From JBAZKK01 sp041650795 (GTDB lineage: Bacteria; Omnitrophota; Gorgyraeia; Gygaellales; Profunditerraquicolaceae), in NCBI GenBank assembly GCA_041650795.1, contig JBAZKK010000004.1, forward strand, positions 9,433 to 73,432: a stretch of DNA of 64,000 bases, written 5' to 3'. Position 1 is the stretch's first letter. The number at the start of each line of letters is the position of its first letter. The position numbers were made by a program, and so were the translations under genes. Positions 49,761-57,539 of the stretch are shown one piece after another. Under the pieces are notes generated by a model, which did no database searches, was not told the DNA's origin, and saw only the letters and a list, made by a program, of their open reading frames with translations.

Positions 49761-51014
49761 ATGTTCAAGAGAATCCCCGGCACGAAAGACATATTGCCCG
49801 ATGAGATCGGGCGCTGGCAGCGGATAGAAGAGGCTGCGCGCGATGTCTTCGCGCTTTATAATTACTCCGAAGTGCGCTTCCCGTTGATAGAAGATATCGC
49901 TCTATTTAACCGTTCGCTGGGGGGCTCTGCCGAGATAGTCCAGAAGCAGATGTTTGTTATTAAGAATGCCTCTGATACCTATGCCCTGCGTCCGGAAGGC
50001 ACGGCTTCGGTCGCGCGCGCTTACATCGAAAACAACCTCGATAAAAATAAGGGATTGGTAAAACTTTATTATAGCGGGCCGATGTTCAGGCTGGAGAGGC
50101 CGCAGAAAGGGAGATTGCGCCAGTTCCATCATCTGGGCTGTGAGGTAATCGGTTCTTTGAGCCCTATGGTGGATGTCGAGGTTATATCTCTGGCAGATGC
50201 CCTTCTTAAGTCCTTTGGCGTAAGGGGCTATCTAATTGAATTGAACAGCCTTGGGTGTGCCGAGGATAAAAATGGATTCATGCATTTTTTGCGCGGTTCG
50301 CTTAAACCGCATTTGAGAGAGCTTTGCCAGGAATGCAATGAACGTTTTGACCGTAATCCCCTGCGCATCCTCGATTGTAAAAATCCATCCTGCAGGGGGG
50401 CGGTGTCAAAAATGCTGCAGCCTGGAGGCGGCTTTTTATGCAGTTCCTGCGCCGCCCATGCCGAAGAAGTAAGAAGGGGGCTGGATTCCTTGAATATAGC
50501 ATATAAGGCTAATCCTTACCTGGTGCGCGGCCTTGATTATTACACCGGTACGGTTTTTGAGATTAAGCATGAGGGGCTCGGCGCCCAAGACGCTATCGGG
50601 GCCGGGGGCAGGTACGACGACCTTATCAGGGAGCTCGGCGGCCCGGAGGTTGGCGCAGTGGGTTTTGCCTTTGGCATGGAAAGGCTGCTTCTGGTTGCAG
50701 GCGAGAACCATGCAGGCGGCCAGCAGCGCGGCCTAGCTTATTTAATAACGCTGGGTGATGCCGCCGGCAAAGAGGGGCTTAAGATCCTGAATGCCTTAAG
50801 GGCCGCGGGCATACCCTCTGATACCGACTATGCGGATAAATCCCTTAAGGGCGCAATGCGTAAGGCCAATGATGCCGGTGCAGACCGGGTTTTGATATTG
50901 GGTGATGATGAGCTTAAAAAACAGGTTATTACCTTAAGGGATATGCGCACCAGCCAGCAGCGCGAGGTGCCCTTGGAAGATTTAATTAAGGAGTTAAGAA
51001 AGGGGATAAGATAA
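49761..51014 (+). CDS. hisS: Histidyl-tRNA synthetase
   Basis: Class II synthetase, 417 aa. Motif 1 region IPGTKDILPDE, motif 2 FRLERPQKGRLRQFHHLGCEVIG, the histidine-binding LVRGLDYYTGTVFEI, GGRYDDLI, motif 3 GFAFGMERLLL, and a C-terminal anticodon-binding domain. A Cys cluster (CQECNERF, CKNPSC, CSSCAAH) sits in the insertion domain. aspS follows with a 1-nt gap, a common pairing. Confidence 0.97.
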   Translation: MFKRIPGTKDILPDEIGRWQRIEEAARDVFALYNYSEVRFPLIEDIALFNRSLGGSAEIVQKQMFVIKNASDTYALRPEGTASVARAYIENNLDKNKGLVKLYYSGPMFRLERPQKGRLRQFHHLGCEVIGSLSPMVDVEVISLADALLKSFGVRGYLIELNSLGCAEDKNGFMHFLRGSLKPHLRELCQECNERFDRNPLRILDCKNPSCRGAVSKMLQPGGGFLCSSCAAHAEEVRRGLDSLNIAYKANPYLVRGLDYYTGTVFEIKHEGLGAQDAIGAGGRYDDLIRELGGPEVGAVGFAFGMERLLLVAGENHAGGQQRGLAYLITLGDAAGKEGLKILNALRAAGIPSDTDYADKSLKGAMRKANDAGADRVLILGDDELKKQVITLRDMRTSQQREVPLEDLIKELRKGIR

Positions 51015-51015
51015 G

Positions 51016-52413
51016 ATGCTTCGCACGCACACCTGCGGAGAGTTAAATGCCGGCGATATCGGCAAGGAGGTGGTGCTTTGCGGATGGGTAGCCAACCGCA
51101 GGGACCATGGCAAGCTTATTTTTATTGATATCCGCGACAGATTCGGCATAACACAGGTGGTGTTCATACCTAAGGATTCGCCTGAGGCGCACATCCGCGC
51201 CCAGGAGTTGAGGAACGAATTCGTCATTCTTCTCAAGGGCAAGGTGAATCGCCGTCCCCAGGGCACGGTAAACGACAAGATACCTACCGGCCAGGTAGAG
51301 GTGGCGGCCGCCGAATTGGAGATACTTAACCCCAGCCTTACGCCCCCTTTTGAGATACTGGACGAACTCGAGGTAACCGAAGAGATGCGCCTGAAATACC
51401 GTTACCTGGATTTAAGGAGAAAAAAGGTCCTGGATAATTTCCTGTTAAGGAACAGGCTTTATAATGTTATTAATTCCTTCCTGCCCGAGAAAGGATTTAT
51501 TTCCTGCGAGACCCCCCTGTTGACGAGGTCCACTCCCGAGGGCGCGCGCGATTATCTTGTTCCTTCAAGGCTCAACCCCGGGGATTTTTACGCCCTGCCG
51601 CAGTCGCCGCAGTTATTCAAGCAGATCCTGATGGTGGCTGGCATCGACCGCTATTACCAGATTGCCAAGTGTTTCCGCGACGAGGACCTGCGCGCTGACC
51701 GCCAGCCGGAGTTTACCCAACTGGATATCGAGATGTCGTTTGTAGAGGAGGAGGACATCTTTTTATTAATAGAGGAGTTTATGCAGTCGGCATTCAGGGA
51801 GCTCAAGGGGGTTGATTTAAAATTACCGTTTGAGCGCCTTTCTTACCAACAGGCAACAGAAGGTTACGGCAGCGATAAGCCGGACCTGCGCAAGAAGAAT
51901 AATTCAGAATTCGCCTTTGTGTGGGTTAAGGACTTCCCGCTTTTTAAGTATAACGAAGAAGAGAAGCGCTGGGAGAGCGAGCACCACCCTTTTACCGCTC
52001 CGTTCTGCGATGATATCGCAGATCTGGAGAAGGCCCCCGGCAAAATCAAGGCGCGTTCCTATGACCTTGTGTTAAACGGAGTAGAACTGGGTTCGGGTTC
52101 AATCAGGATTCATAGCCCGCAATTGCAGGAACGCATCTTTAAGATTATCGGTATTGACGAGGCGGAAGCTAAAGAGCGTTTCGGGTTCCTGATGGATGCC
52201 TTTCGTTTCGGTGCGCCGCCGCACGGCGGCTTCGCTTTTGGCATAGACCGGTTATTAGCTATAATGGCAGGAGAGCTTAGCATACGCGAGGTTATCGCTT
52301 TCCCCAAGACCCAGAAGGCCTTTTGCCCTTTGACCGGCGCGCCTTCAGGGGTCAAGGAGGAACAATTGAAGGAATTAGGGGTAACTGTCAAAAGAAGGAG
52401 GAGCCAGGCATGA
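51016..52413 (+). CDS. aspS: Aspartyl-tRNA synthetase lacking the GAD insertion domain
   Basis: Class IIb synthetase, 465 aa, about 120 residues shorter than bacterial AspRS. N-terminal OB-fold anticodon domain (LCGWVANRRDHGKLIFIDIRDRFG), bacterial-type motifs RYLDLRR, ITRSTPEGARDYLVPSR-like LTRSTPEGARDYLVPSR, QSPQLFKQILMVAG, FRDEDLRADRQPEFTQLDIEMSF, YGSDKPDLR, and C-terminal FRFGAPPHGGFAFGIDRLL. Immediately after SDKPDLR the sequence continues KKNNSEFAFVWVKDFPLF, skipping the GAD domain that E. coli AspRS carries at that place. Whether it charges tRNA-Asn too cannot be told. Confidence 0.95.
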   Translation: MLRTHTCGELNAGDIGKEVVLCGWVANRRDHGKLIFIDIRDRFGITQVVFIPKDSPEAHIRAQELRNEFVILLKGKVNRRPQGTVNDKIPTGQVEVAAAELEILNPSLTPPFEILDELEVTEEMRLKYRYLDLRRKKVLDNFLLRNRLYNVINSFLPEKGFISCETPLLTRSTPEGARDYLVPSRLNPGDFYALPQSPQLFKQILMVAGIDRYYQIAKCFRDEDLRADRQPEFTQLDIEMSFVEEEDIFLLIEEFMQSAFRELKGVDLKLPFERLSYQQATEGYGSDKPDLRKKNNSEFAFVWVKDFPLFKYNEEEKRWESEHHPFTAPFCDDIADLEKAPGKIKARSYDLVLNGVELGSGSIRIHSPQLQERIFKIIGIDEAEAKERFGFLMDAFRFGAPPHGGFAFGIDRLLAIMAGELSIREVIAFPKTQKAFCPLTGAPSGVKEEQLKELGVTVKRRRSQA

Positions 52414-52970
52414 AAGGGATAAAGTTTTTGGGGTGGGCGGTTTTAGTCTTTGTTTTTACGCTTTCCGGTTGCGTAGCCAGAACCTACGAGATAACCCGCG
52501 ACAGAGTGGACCAGGACGTAGAGAGCGGCAACCGCGGCTATCTACAGGGTAAGGCGCCGCAGCAAGAAGCCCCGCGCAAAGCCACCAGGGAGGTGCGCGT
52601 CTTTGAGTTTGAATTAGGCTCGTCTTATAAGAATAAGGCGGCAAAGCCAAGGACAGAAGAGATAATTACAGAGACGGATATTGCAAGAACGCCGGTTATG
52701 AGAGAACCCCAGACTCAAACCGTAACGGCGCAGGAGACGGAAGGCGCTATGCAGCAATATACCGTTGGCAAAGGGGATACCCTGCAGAAGATTTCGCAGA
52801 AGTTCTACGGGACCACCAAGAAGTGGCAGAAGATCTATCAGGCTAACAGGGGTGCCCTAAAAGGGCCTGACAAGATTTACCCCGGGCAGGTTATCAACGT
52901 CCCGCAGGAGGTCAACTCCGGAGCCGTCTCGTCCGATCTGCCAGGTGAAAGCACGGAAGGGCTCAAATAA
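52410..52970 (+). CDS. LysM-domain lipoprotein
   Basis: 186 aa; signal peptide with lipobox LSGC, lipid Cys21. A low-complexity middle and a C-terminal LysM domain (about residues 118-167: QYTVGKGDTLQKISQKFYGTTKKWQKIYQANR, ending YPGQVINVP) for peptidoglycan binding. The ATG overlaps the aspS stop. Likely a periplasmic envelope protein anchored in a membrane; function unknown. Confidence 0.85.
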   Translation: MKGIKFLGWAVLVFVFTLSGCVARTYEITRDRVDQDVESGNRGYLQGKAPQQEAPRKATREVRVFEFELGSSYKNKAAKPRTEEIITETDIARTPVMREPQTQTVTAQETEGAMQQYTVGKGDTLQKISQKFYGTTKKWQKIYQANRGALKGPDKIYPGQVINVPQEVNSGAVSSDLPGESTEGLK

Positions 52971-53012
52971 GGACGCAGGCCGGGATTTTTGCGGCTGGCC
53001 GTATTTACGGGA

Positions 53013-53984
53013 ATGGAAAAATTTGTCGCCATAGAAAATCAGCAGGAAGCCCAGGCCATTTTCGGTCCCCACGATGAGAACCTGAGGGCTGTCGAGAAGG
53101 AATTCAAGGTCAAGGCAAGCCTGCGCGGCGAGCGTCTCCTGATAAGCGGCACGGCCGGCAATATCAGGAAGGCCTCCGGCCTGATTGAAGAGATGCTTTC
53201 TTTGATAAGGAGAGGCGAGAAGGAATTCAGCCGGGCAGATTTTTATTACCGCTTGCGCAGTTTTAAGGATAACGCAGGTGCCAGGATTGATACGGCTGAG
53301 CTGGAAAGGATGGCTTTTACCAAAAGCAGATCCGCCGGTCAGCGCCTCATTGGACCGAAAACCAAGGGGCAGCGCGAGTATGTTGAGGCAATCAGGAAAT
53401 ACGATATTGTTTTCGGCATCGGGCCGGCCGGCACCGGCAAGACCTATCTTGCCATGGCATCGGCAGTGGATGAATTGAAGAGGCATCAGGTCCGCCGGAT
53501 TATTCTGACCCGCCCCGCCATAGAGGCAGGCGAATCATTAGGTTTTTTGCCCGGGGATATGTATGAGAAGATTTCGCCTTACCTGAGGCCGCTCTATGAT
53601 GCTATCTATGATATGATGGAAGCGGAGACTATCGAGAGGTACCTTGCCAGCGGCATAATTGAGGTTGCGCCGCTTGCCTATATGCGCGGCAGGACCTTGA
53701 ACGACGCTTTTATCATACTGGATGAAGCCCAGAACTGCACCGATGACCAGATGAAGATGTTTTTGACCCGCCTGGGTTTCGACTCCAAGGCCGTAATCAC
53801 GGGAGACATTACCCAGAGCGACCTGCCGGACGGCAAGCCCATCGGGCTGCTTGACGCGCAGGCAATATTAAAGGATATCGAGGGAATCAGGTTTATCCAG
53901 CTGACGGGCGCGGATGTGGTAAGGCATGCCCTTGTCCAGCGTATTATCGAGGCCTATGAAAAATCAGACCGCAATAAAAACTAA
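53013..53984 (+). CDS. PhoH-like ATPase (YbeZ)
   Basis: 323 aa from ATG 53013 (MEKFVAIENQ); the frame is open to TTG 52989. N-terminal KH-like stretch (ENLRAVEKEFKVKASLRGERLLISG), then a PhoH P-loop domain with Walker A GIGPAGTGKTYLAMA, Walker B FIILDEAQNCT and the SF1-like TGDITQSDLP. Classic order phoH-pgpH-ybeY, which links it to ribosome/RNA maturation with YbeY. Its 3' end overlaps pgpH by about 29 nt. Confidence 0.92.
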   Translation: MEKFVAIENQQEAQAIFGPHDENLRAVEKEFKVKASLRGERLLISGTAGNIRKASGLIEEMLSLIRRGEKEFSRADFYYRLRSFKDNAGARIDTAELERMAFTKSRSAGQRLIGPKTKGQREYVEAIRKYDIVFGIGPAGTGKTYLAMASAVDELKRHQVRRIILTRPAIEAGESLGFLPGDMYEKISPYLRPLYDAIYDMMEAETIERYLASGIIEVAPLAYMRGRTLNDAFIILDEAQNCTDDQMKMFLTRLGFDSKAVITGDITQSDLPDGKPIGLLDAQAILKDIEGIRFIQLTGADVVRHALVQRIIEAYEKSDRNKN

Positions 53985-55287
53985 ACTGAGGTATCTGGCA
54001 GGGGTGCTGGTGGTTTTTGCCTTAAGTTATATCCTGCGGATTAATTTTATCATTCCGCTGTTTTTGATACTCCTGGCTGCCTATTATCTGTCGCTGCTCC
54101 CCGCTCCTCAGGACAGAGGCATCTGTCTTCTTAACCTCTCGCTGCTTTTCGTCATTATATTCACGGCCAGCTACCTTATCGTTAAAAACGGCTGGTCGGT
54201 TTATTACATACCGTTTTCAGCGGTGCCGATGCTGGCAACCCTGCTTTTTGGGAATCTTTGGGTTTCCTTTCTTCTGGCACTGGCCTCGGGCATCTCCGTA
54301 GGTTCGCTTGCCGGTATGCATTATTACCTGGCGGTGATTTTTTTAATCAGCGGCATCGTATCGAGCCTCCTGGTATTGGGGGCGCGCCGGCGCATGGCGA
54401 TTATACGGGCTGGTTTTATCACCGGGCTGGTGCAGATGCTGTCTGTTTTATTGGTGGACCGGTTCCTGCCTGCCGACCCCTCAAAATATATCATTCTTAT
54501 GGTTAACGGTTTGGCCTCGAGCATACTGGTTTTGGGGATACTGCCGTTTTTTGAATACCTTTTCCGCACCGTTACAGATATAAGCCTGCTGGAACTGGCG
54601 GATTTTGACCACCCCCTCTTAAAACGCATGATTATGGAAGCGCCTGGGACATATCACCACAGCCTTATAGTCGGCAATCTTTCCGAGGCGGCATGCCAGG
54701 CTATAGGAGCACATGCCCTCCTGGCGCGTATCGGCGCATACTACCACGACATCGGCAAGTTATATAAGCCGGACTATTTTACCGAAAACCAGGATGTGAT
54801 AAACAGCAGGCATGAGAACCTCGCTCCCACCATCAGCAAGATGGTGATTATGAACCACGTAAAGGAAGGAGAAGAGCTTGCCAGGAAGCATAAGCTTAAT
54901 CCGCGCCTGGTGGAGTTTATCCTTCAGCATCACGGCACCAGCCTTGTTTATTTTTTCTACCGCCGTGCCCTGGAAAACCCCCAGGAACAGCAGGAGGTAA
55001 GCGAGGAGGGCTTTCGCTATCCAGGGCCTAAGCCGTCCACAAAGGAAGCTGCGGTAGTGCTTCTGGCTGATTCGGTGGAGGCGGCCATGCGTTCCCTTAA
55101 GGACCCCTCCGCTCCCAAGATAGAAGAACTGGTGCATAGGATTATCAATAATAAGTTTATCGACGGACAATTGGATTCCTGCGATTTGACCCTCAAGGAC
55201 CTGGAGAAGATATCCGCGGTTTTTATACGTATCCTAAGCGGGATATACCATAGTCGCGTCACCTATCCCGAAGGCCCCAACCATTAA
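53956..55287 (+). CDS. pgpH: Membrane HD-domain phosphohydrolase PgpH-like (c-di-AMP phosphodiesterase)
   Basis: 443 aa from ATG 53956. Seven or so transmembrane helices (residues about 12-205) of the 7TMR-HD type, then a cytoplasmic HD domain: PGTYHHSLIVGNLSEAACQAIGA, IGAYYHDIGK with the HD pair, HENLAP, and VEFILQHHGTSLV. The large extracytoplasmic 7TMR-HDED domain of Firmicute PgpH is absent. Expected to hydrolyse c-di-AMP made by CdaA (14613). Confidence 0.88.
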   Translation: MKNQTAIKTKLRYLAGVLVVFALSYILRINFIIPLFLILLAAYYLSLLPAPQDRGICLLNLSLLFVIIFTASYLIVKNGWSVYYIPFSAVPMLATLLFGNLWVSFLLALASGISVGSLAGMHYYLAVIFLISGIVSSLLVLGARRRMAIIRAGFITGLVQMLSVLLVDRFLPADPSKYIILMVNGLASSILVLGILPFFEYLFRTVTDISLLELADFDHPLLKRMIMEAPGTYHHSLIVGNLSEAACQAIGAHALLARIGAYYHDIGKLYKPDYFTENQDVINSRHENLAPTISKMVIMNHVKEGEELARKHKLNPRLVEFILQHHGTSLVYFFYRRALENPQEQQEVSEEGFRYPGPKPSTKEAAVVLLADSVEAAMRSLKDPSAPKIEELVHRIINNKFIDGQLDSCDLTLKDLEKISAVFIRILSGIYHSRVTYPEGPNH

Positions 55288-55325
55288 CTCAGGAACTTGT
55301 CTTACAATTCAAGCCGTTTTTTAGA

Positions 55326-55778
55326 ATGATGGAGATTAGCGTCAGGAACTTCCAAAGGAGAATGCCGATTAAACAGCCCCTTGTCAAGAAGCTGGTGCGC
55401 AAGGTCCTTTCCCTGGAGAAGGTTTCTGCAGAAGGGGAGATTACCGTTTGTTTTGTTAACTCCTCCGCAATCCGCGAGGTAAACCTTAATTATCTCGGCC
55501 GCAACCTTGCGACTGACGTCATCGCCTTTGACCTCTCCGAACGGGGCGCCGGCCCATCCCGCAGGCTTATTGCCGATATCATGATATCCAGCGATGCCGC
55601 CTTTTCGAATGCCCGCGTTTTTAAGACCGCTCCGCGTTACGAGCTTTTTCTATATCTTGTCCACGGCCTTCTGCATATACTCGGTTATGACGACCAGAGC
55701 CGCGCGGGCCGGCTGCTGATGCAAAAAAGACAGGAGAAGTTGTTATCTCAATGCCTATCCATAAAAGCGAAGCCATAG
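55326..55778 (+). CDS. ybeY: Endoribonuclease YbeY, variant metal ligand
   Basis: rRNA maturation/quality-control RNase of 150 aa. Conserved LGRNLATDVIAFDLSE, IADIMISSDAAF and the signature region LVHGLLHILGYDD. The canonical signature HGxLHxxGYDH needs a third His for zinc; here that place is Asp, with Gln following. The two other His residues are intact. Two start ATGs are adjacent (55326, 55329). The 3' end overlaps recO by 28 nt. Confidence 0.92.
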   Translation: MMEISVRNFQRRMPIKQPLVKKLVRKVLSLEKVSAEGEITVCFVNSSAIREVNLNYLGRNLATDVIAFDLSERGAGPSRRLIADIMISSDAAFSNARVFKTAPRYELFLYLVHGLLHILGYDDQSRAGRLLMQKRQEKLLSQCLSIKAKP

Positions 55779-56566
55779 TTTTAAAGCGCTATAATTTCCG
55801 CGAGACATCCATGATCGCGAATTTCTATACGCGGGATTGCGGAAAGCTAAGCGGTATCCTTAAGGGCATCAGGAAAGAACCGGCGAAATTCGCCAGCAAC
55901 ATTGAACCATTTTCCTATAACGAAATTATCTTTTACCGCAGCCGCTTGGGGGACCTGCACCTGGTTTCCCAATGCGACCTGAGGGAGAGCTTTAATAACA
56001 TCAGGAATAGCATCGATAAGATAACCGCCGCCGGGTTGATGATGGAACTCGCCGCAGCCATAATGCCTCCGGAGGATAAGAACGAGGCTGTCTTTGATTT
56101 AATCCTGGATTGCCTGCGCGCGCTGGATACAAACGGCACGCCGGAGAAGATTATGACTATCTTTAAGATTAAGATACTGGCGCTTTCGGGGTTCAAGCCG
56201 CATTTTGATTCCTGCGTTTCCTGCGATGAAAGGATAGGGGCTGCGCAAGCCAGGTTTAGCCTGTCGCTCGGGGGGCTGCTTTGCGGGCGCTGCCATAAAA
56301 AGGACATAAAGGCAAGGAGTATTTTTCGCGGCACCATCGCTTCGATACTCTATATCGAAAGGAATAATCTTCAGACCAACCTTAATCTCGGCATGAACCC
56401 GCAGATCAAGAAGGAACTGGGCATCATTCTAAATTCTTTTCTGGAGTTCCACCTGGGCAAGGAGCTTAAGTCAGAGCGGTTTTTAAACAAGATAGAGGCG
56501 CAGCTTAAGGATGGGGCGGAATTTAATGATTCTGCTTTGCATTTAGAGGGGGCAAGCGATAAATGA
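55751..56566 (+). CDS. recO: DNA repair protein RecO
   Basis: Loads RecA by helping RecF/RecR at gaps. 271 aa: N-terminal OB-fold (HKSEAIVLKRYNFRETSMIANFYTRDCGKLSGILKGIRK), alpha-helical middle, and a C4 zinc module SCVSCDERIG / LLCGRCHKKD. The length is typical. ATG 55751 lies inside ybeY. Confidence 0.93.
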   Translation: MPIHKSEAIVLKRYNFRETSMIANFYTRDCGKLSGILKGIRKEPAKFASNIEPFSYNEIIFYRSRLGDLHLVSQCDLRESFNNIRNSIDKITAAGLMMELAAAIMPPEDKNEAVFDLILDCLRALDTNGTPEKIMTIFKIKILALSGFKPHFDSCVSCDERIGAAQARFSLSLGGLLCGRCHKKDIKARSIFRGTIASILYIERNNLQTNLNLGMNPQIKKELGIILNSFLEFHLGKELKSERFLNKIEAQLKDGAEFNDSALHLEGASDK

Positions 56567-57507
56567 AGATTGTAATAGTGGGCCCGGGGGCAATGGGTTG
56601 CCTTCTGGGGAGTTTCCTTGCCAGGCTCTACGGAGCTTCCGGCAGGCCAGGGGACAAGCTCTGGCTGTTGGAAAAGAGCGAGGAGCGCGCCGCAAGATTA
56701 AACGAAAGCGGCATCTCGATAGAAGGGATTTCCGGTAACTGGCATTCCAGGATTAAGGTTACCGCCTCGCCGGCAGAGATAGGCAGGGCGGATCTGGTGA
56801 TTATCTGTGTAAAGGCCTACGATACCCGCGATGCCATTATGCAGGCAAAGGCTCTGGTGGATGAGGATACCCGTGTCCTGACTATGCAAAACGGAATCGG
56901 AAACATTGAGGTCATAAGCGAAGTAGTGGGGCAGGATAAGGTCATTGGTTGCATTACCAGCCACGGCGCTACCCTGCTCGGGCACGGCCGCATCCGGCAC
57001 GCCGGCAAGGGCGAGACGGTTATCGGAAGGCTCGACGGTAAGATACCGGTTGAGTTGCGCCAGATACGCGAGATTTTTAATAAGGCAGGCCTCGAAACCC
57101 GCATCTCGCGCGACATCAAGGGATTGCTTTGGTCCAAGCTCATTGTTAATGCCGGCATCAATGCCTTAAGCGCAGTTACCCGTCTCAATAACGGCCAGCT
57201 CCTGAAATTTGAAACTACCCGCCGGATTATGAGGGAGTCGATAACCGAGGCTATACGGGTCGCCAAGAGGAAGCGCATCAGGCTTATTTACGATGATCCC
57301 CTTGCCAAGGTAGAAGCTGTCTGCGAAGCTACCAGCGAGAACGTTTCTTCCATGCTGCAGGATATTCTTAATAAGAAACGCACCGAGATAGATTTTATTA
57401 ACGGCGTAATCGTGCGGCACGCCCAGGAATTAGGCCTTGCGGTTCCGGTGAACTCGGTGCTGGCAGATTTGGTCAAGACCCTCGAGCAAAACCAGGGACG
57501 GTTCTAA
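56563..57507 (+). CDS. panE: 2-dehydropantoate 2-reductase (ketopantoate reductase)
   Basis: NADPH-dependent reduction of ketopantoate to pantoate. 314 aa; Rossmann start IVIVGPGAMGCLLGSFLAR, KAYDTRDAI, TMQNGIGNIEVI, SHGATLLGHGRIRHAGKGETVIG, and the catalytic Lys in LLWSKLIVNAGINALSAVTR. The last three residues and the stop codon lie inside a palindromic repeat (57494-57528), so the native C-terminus may have been altered. panB, the other pantoate-branch enzyme, is at 61591. Confidence 0.93.
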   Translation: MKIVIVGPGAMGCLLGSFLARLYGASGRPGDKLWLLEKSEERAARLNESGISIEGISGNWHSRIKVTASPAEIGRADLVIICVKAYDTRDAIMQAKALVDEDTRVLTMQNGIGNIEVISEVVGQDKVIGCITSHGATLLGHGRIRHAGKGETVIGRLDGKIPVELRQIREIFNKAGLETRISRDIKGLLWSKLIVNAGINALSAVTRLNNGQLLKFETTRRIMRESITEAIRVAKRKRIRLIYDDPLAKVEAVCEATSENVSSMLQDILNKKRTEIDFINGVIVRHAQELGLAVPVNSVLADLVKTLEQNQGRF

Positions 57508-57528
57508 CCTGGCTTGAGAACCGTCCCT
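57494..57528. repeat. Palindromic dispersed repeat, copy B (panE 3' end)
   Basis: Short form: AGGGACGGTTCT (57494-57505) and AGAACCGTCCCT (57517-57528), perfect 12-bp arms around an 11-nt loop. The panE stop TAA begins in the last base of the left arm. polX starts 12 nt later with no recognisable SD, because the repeat fills the space. Confidence 0.9.
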
Positions 57529-57539
57529 AAGATAATGCG

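Noticed and set aside
52323..52409. Upstream extension of the LysM lipoprotein
   Set aside because: It runs through the aspS 3' end; the ATG at 52410 gives a proper lipoprotein signal peptide.
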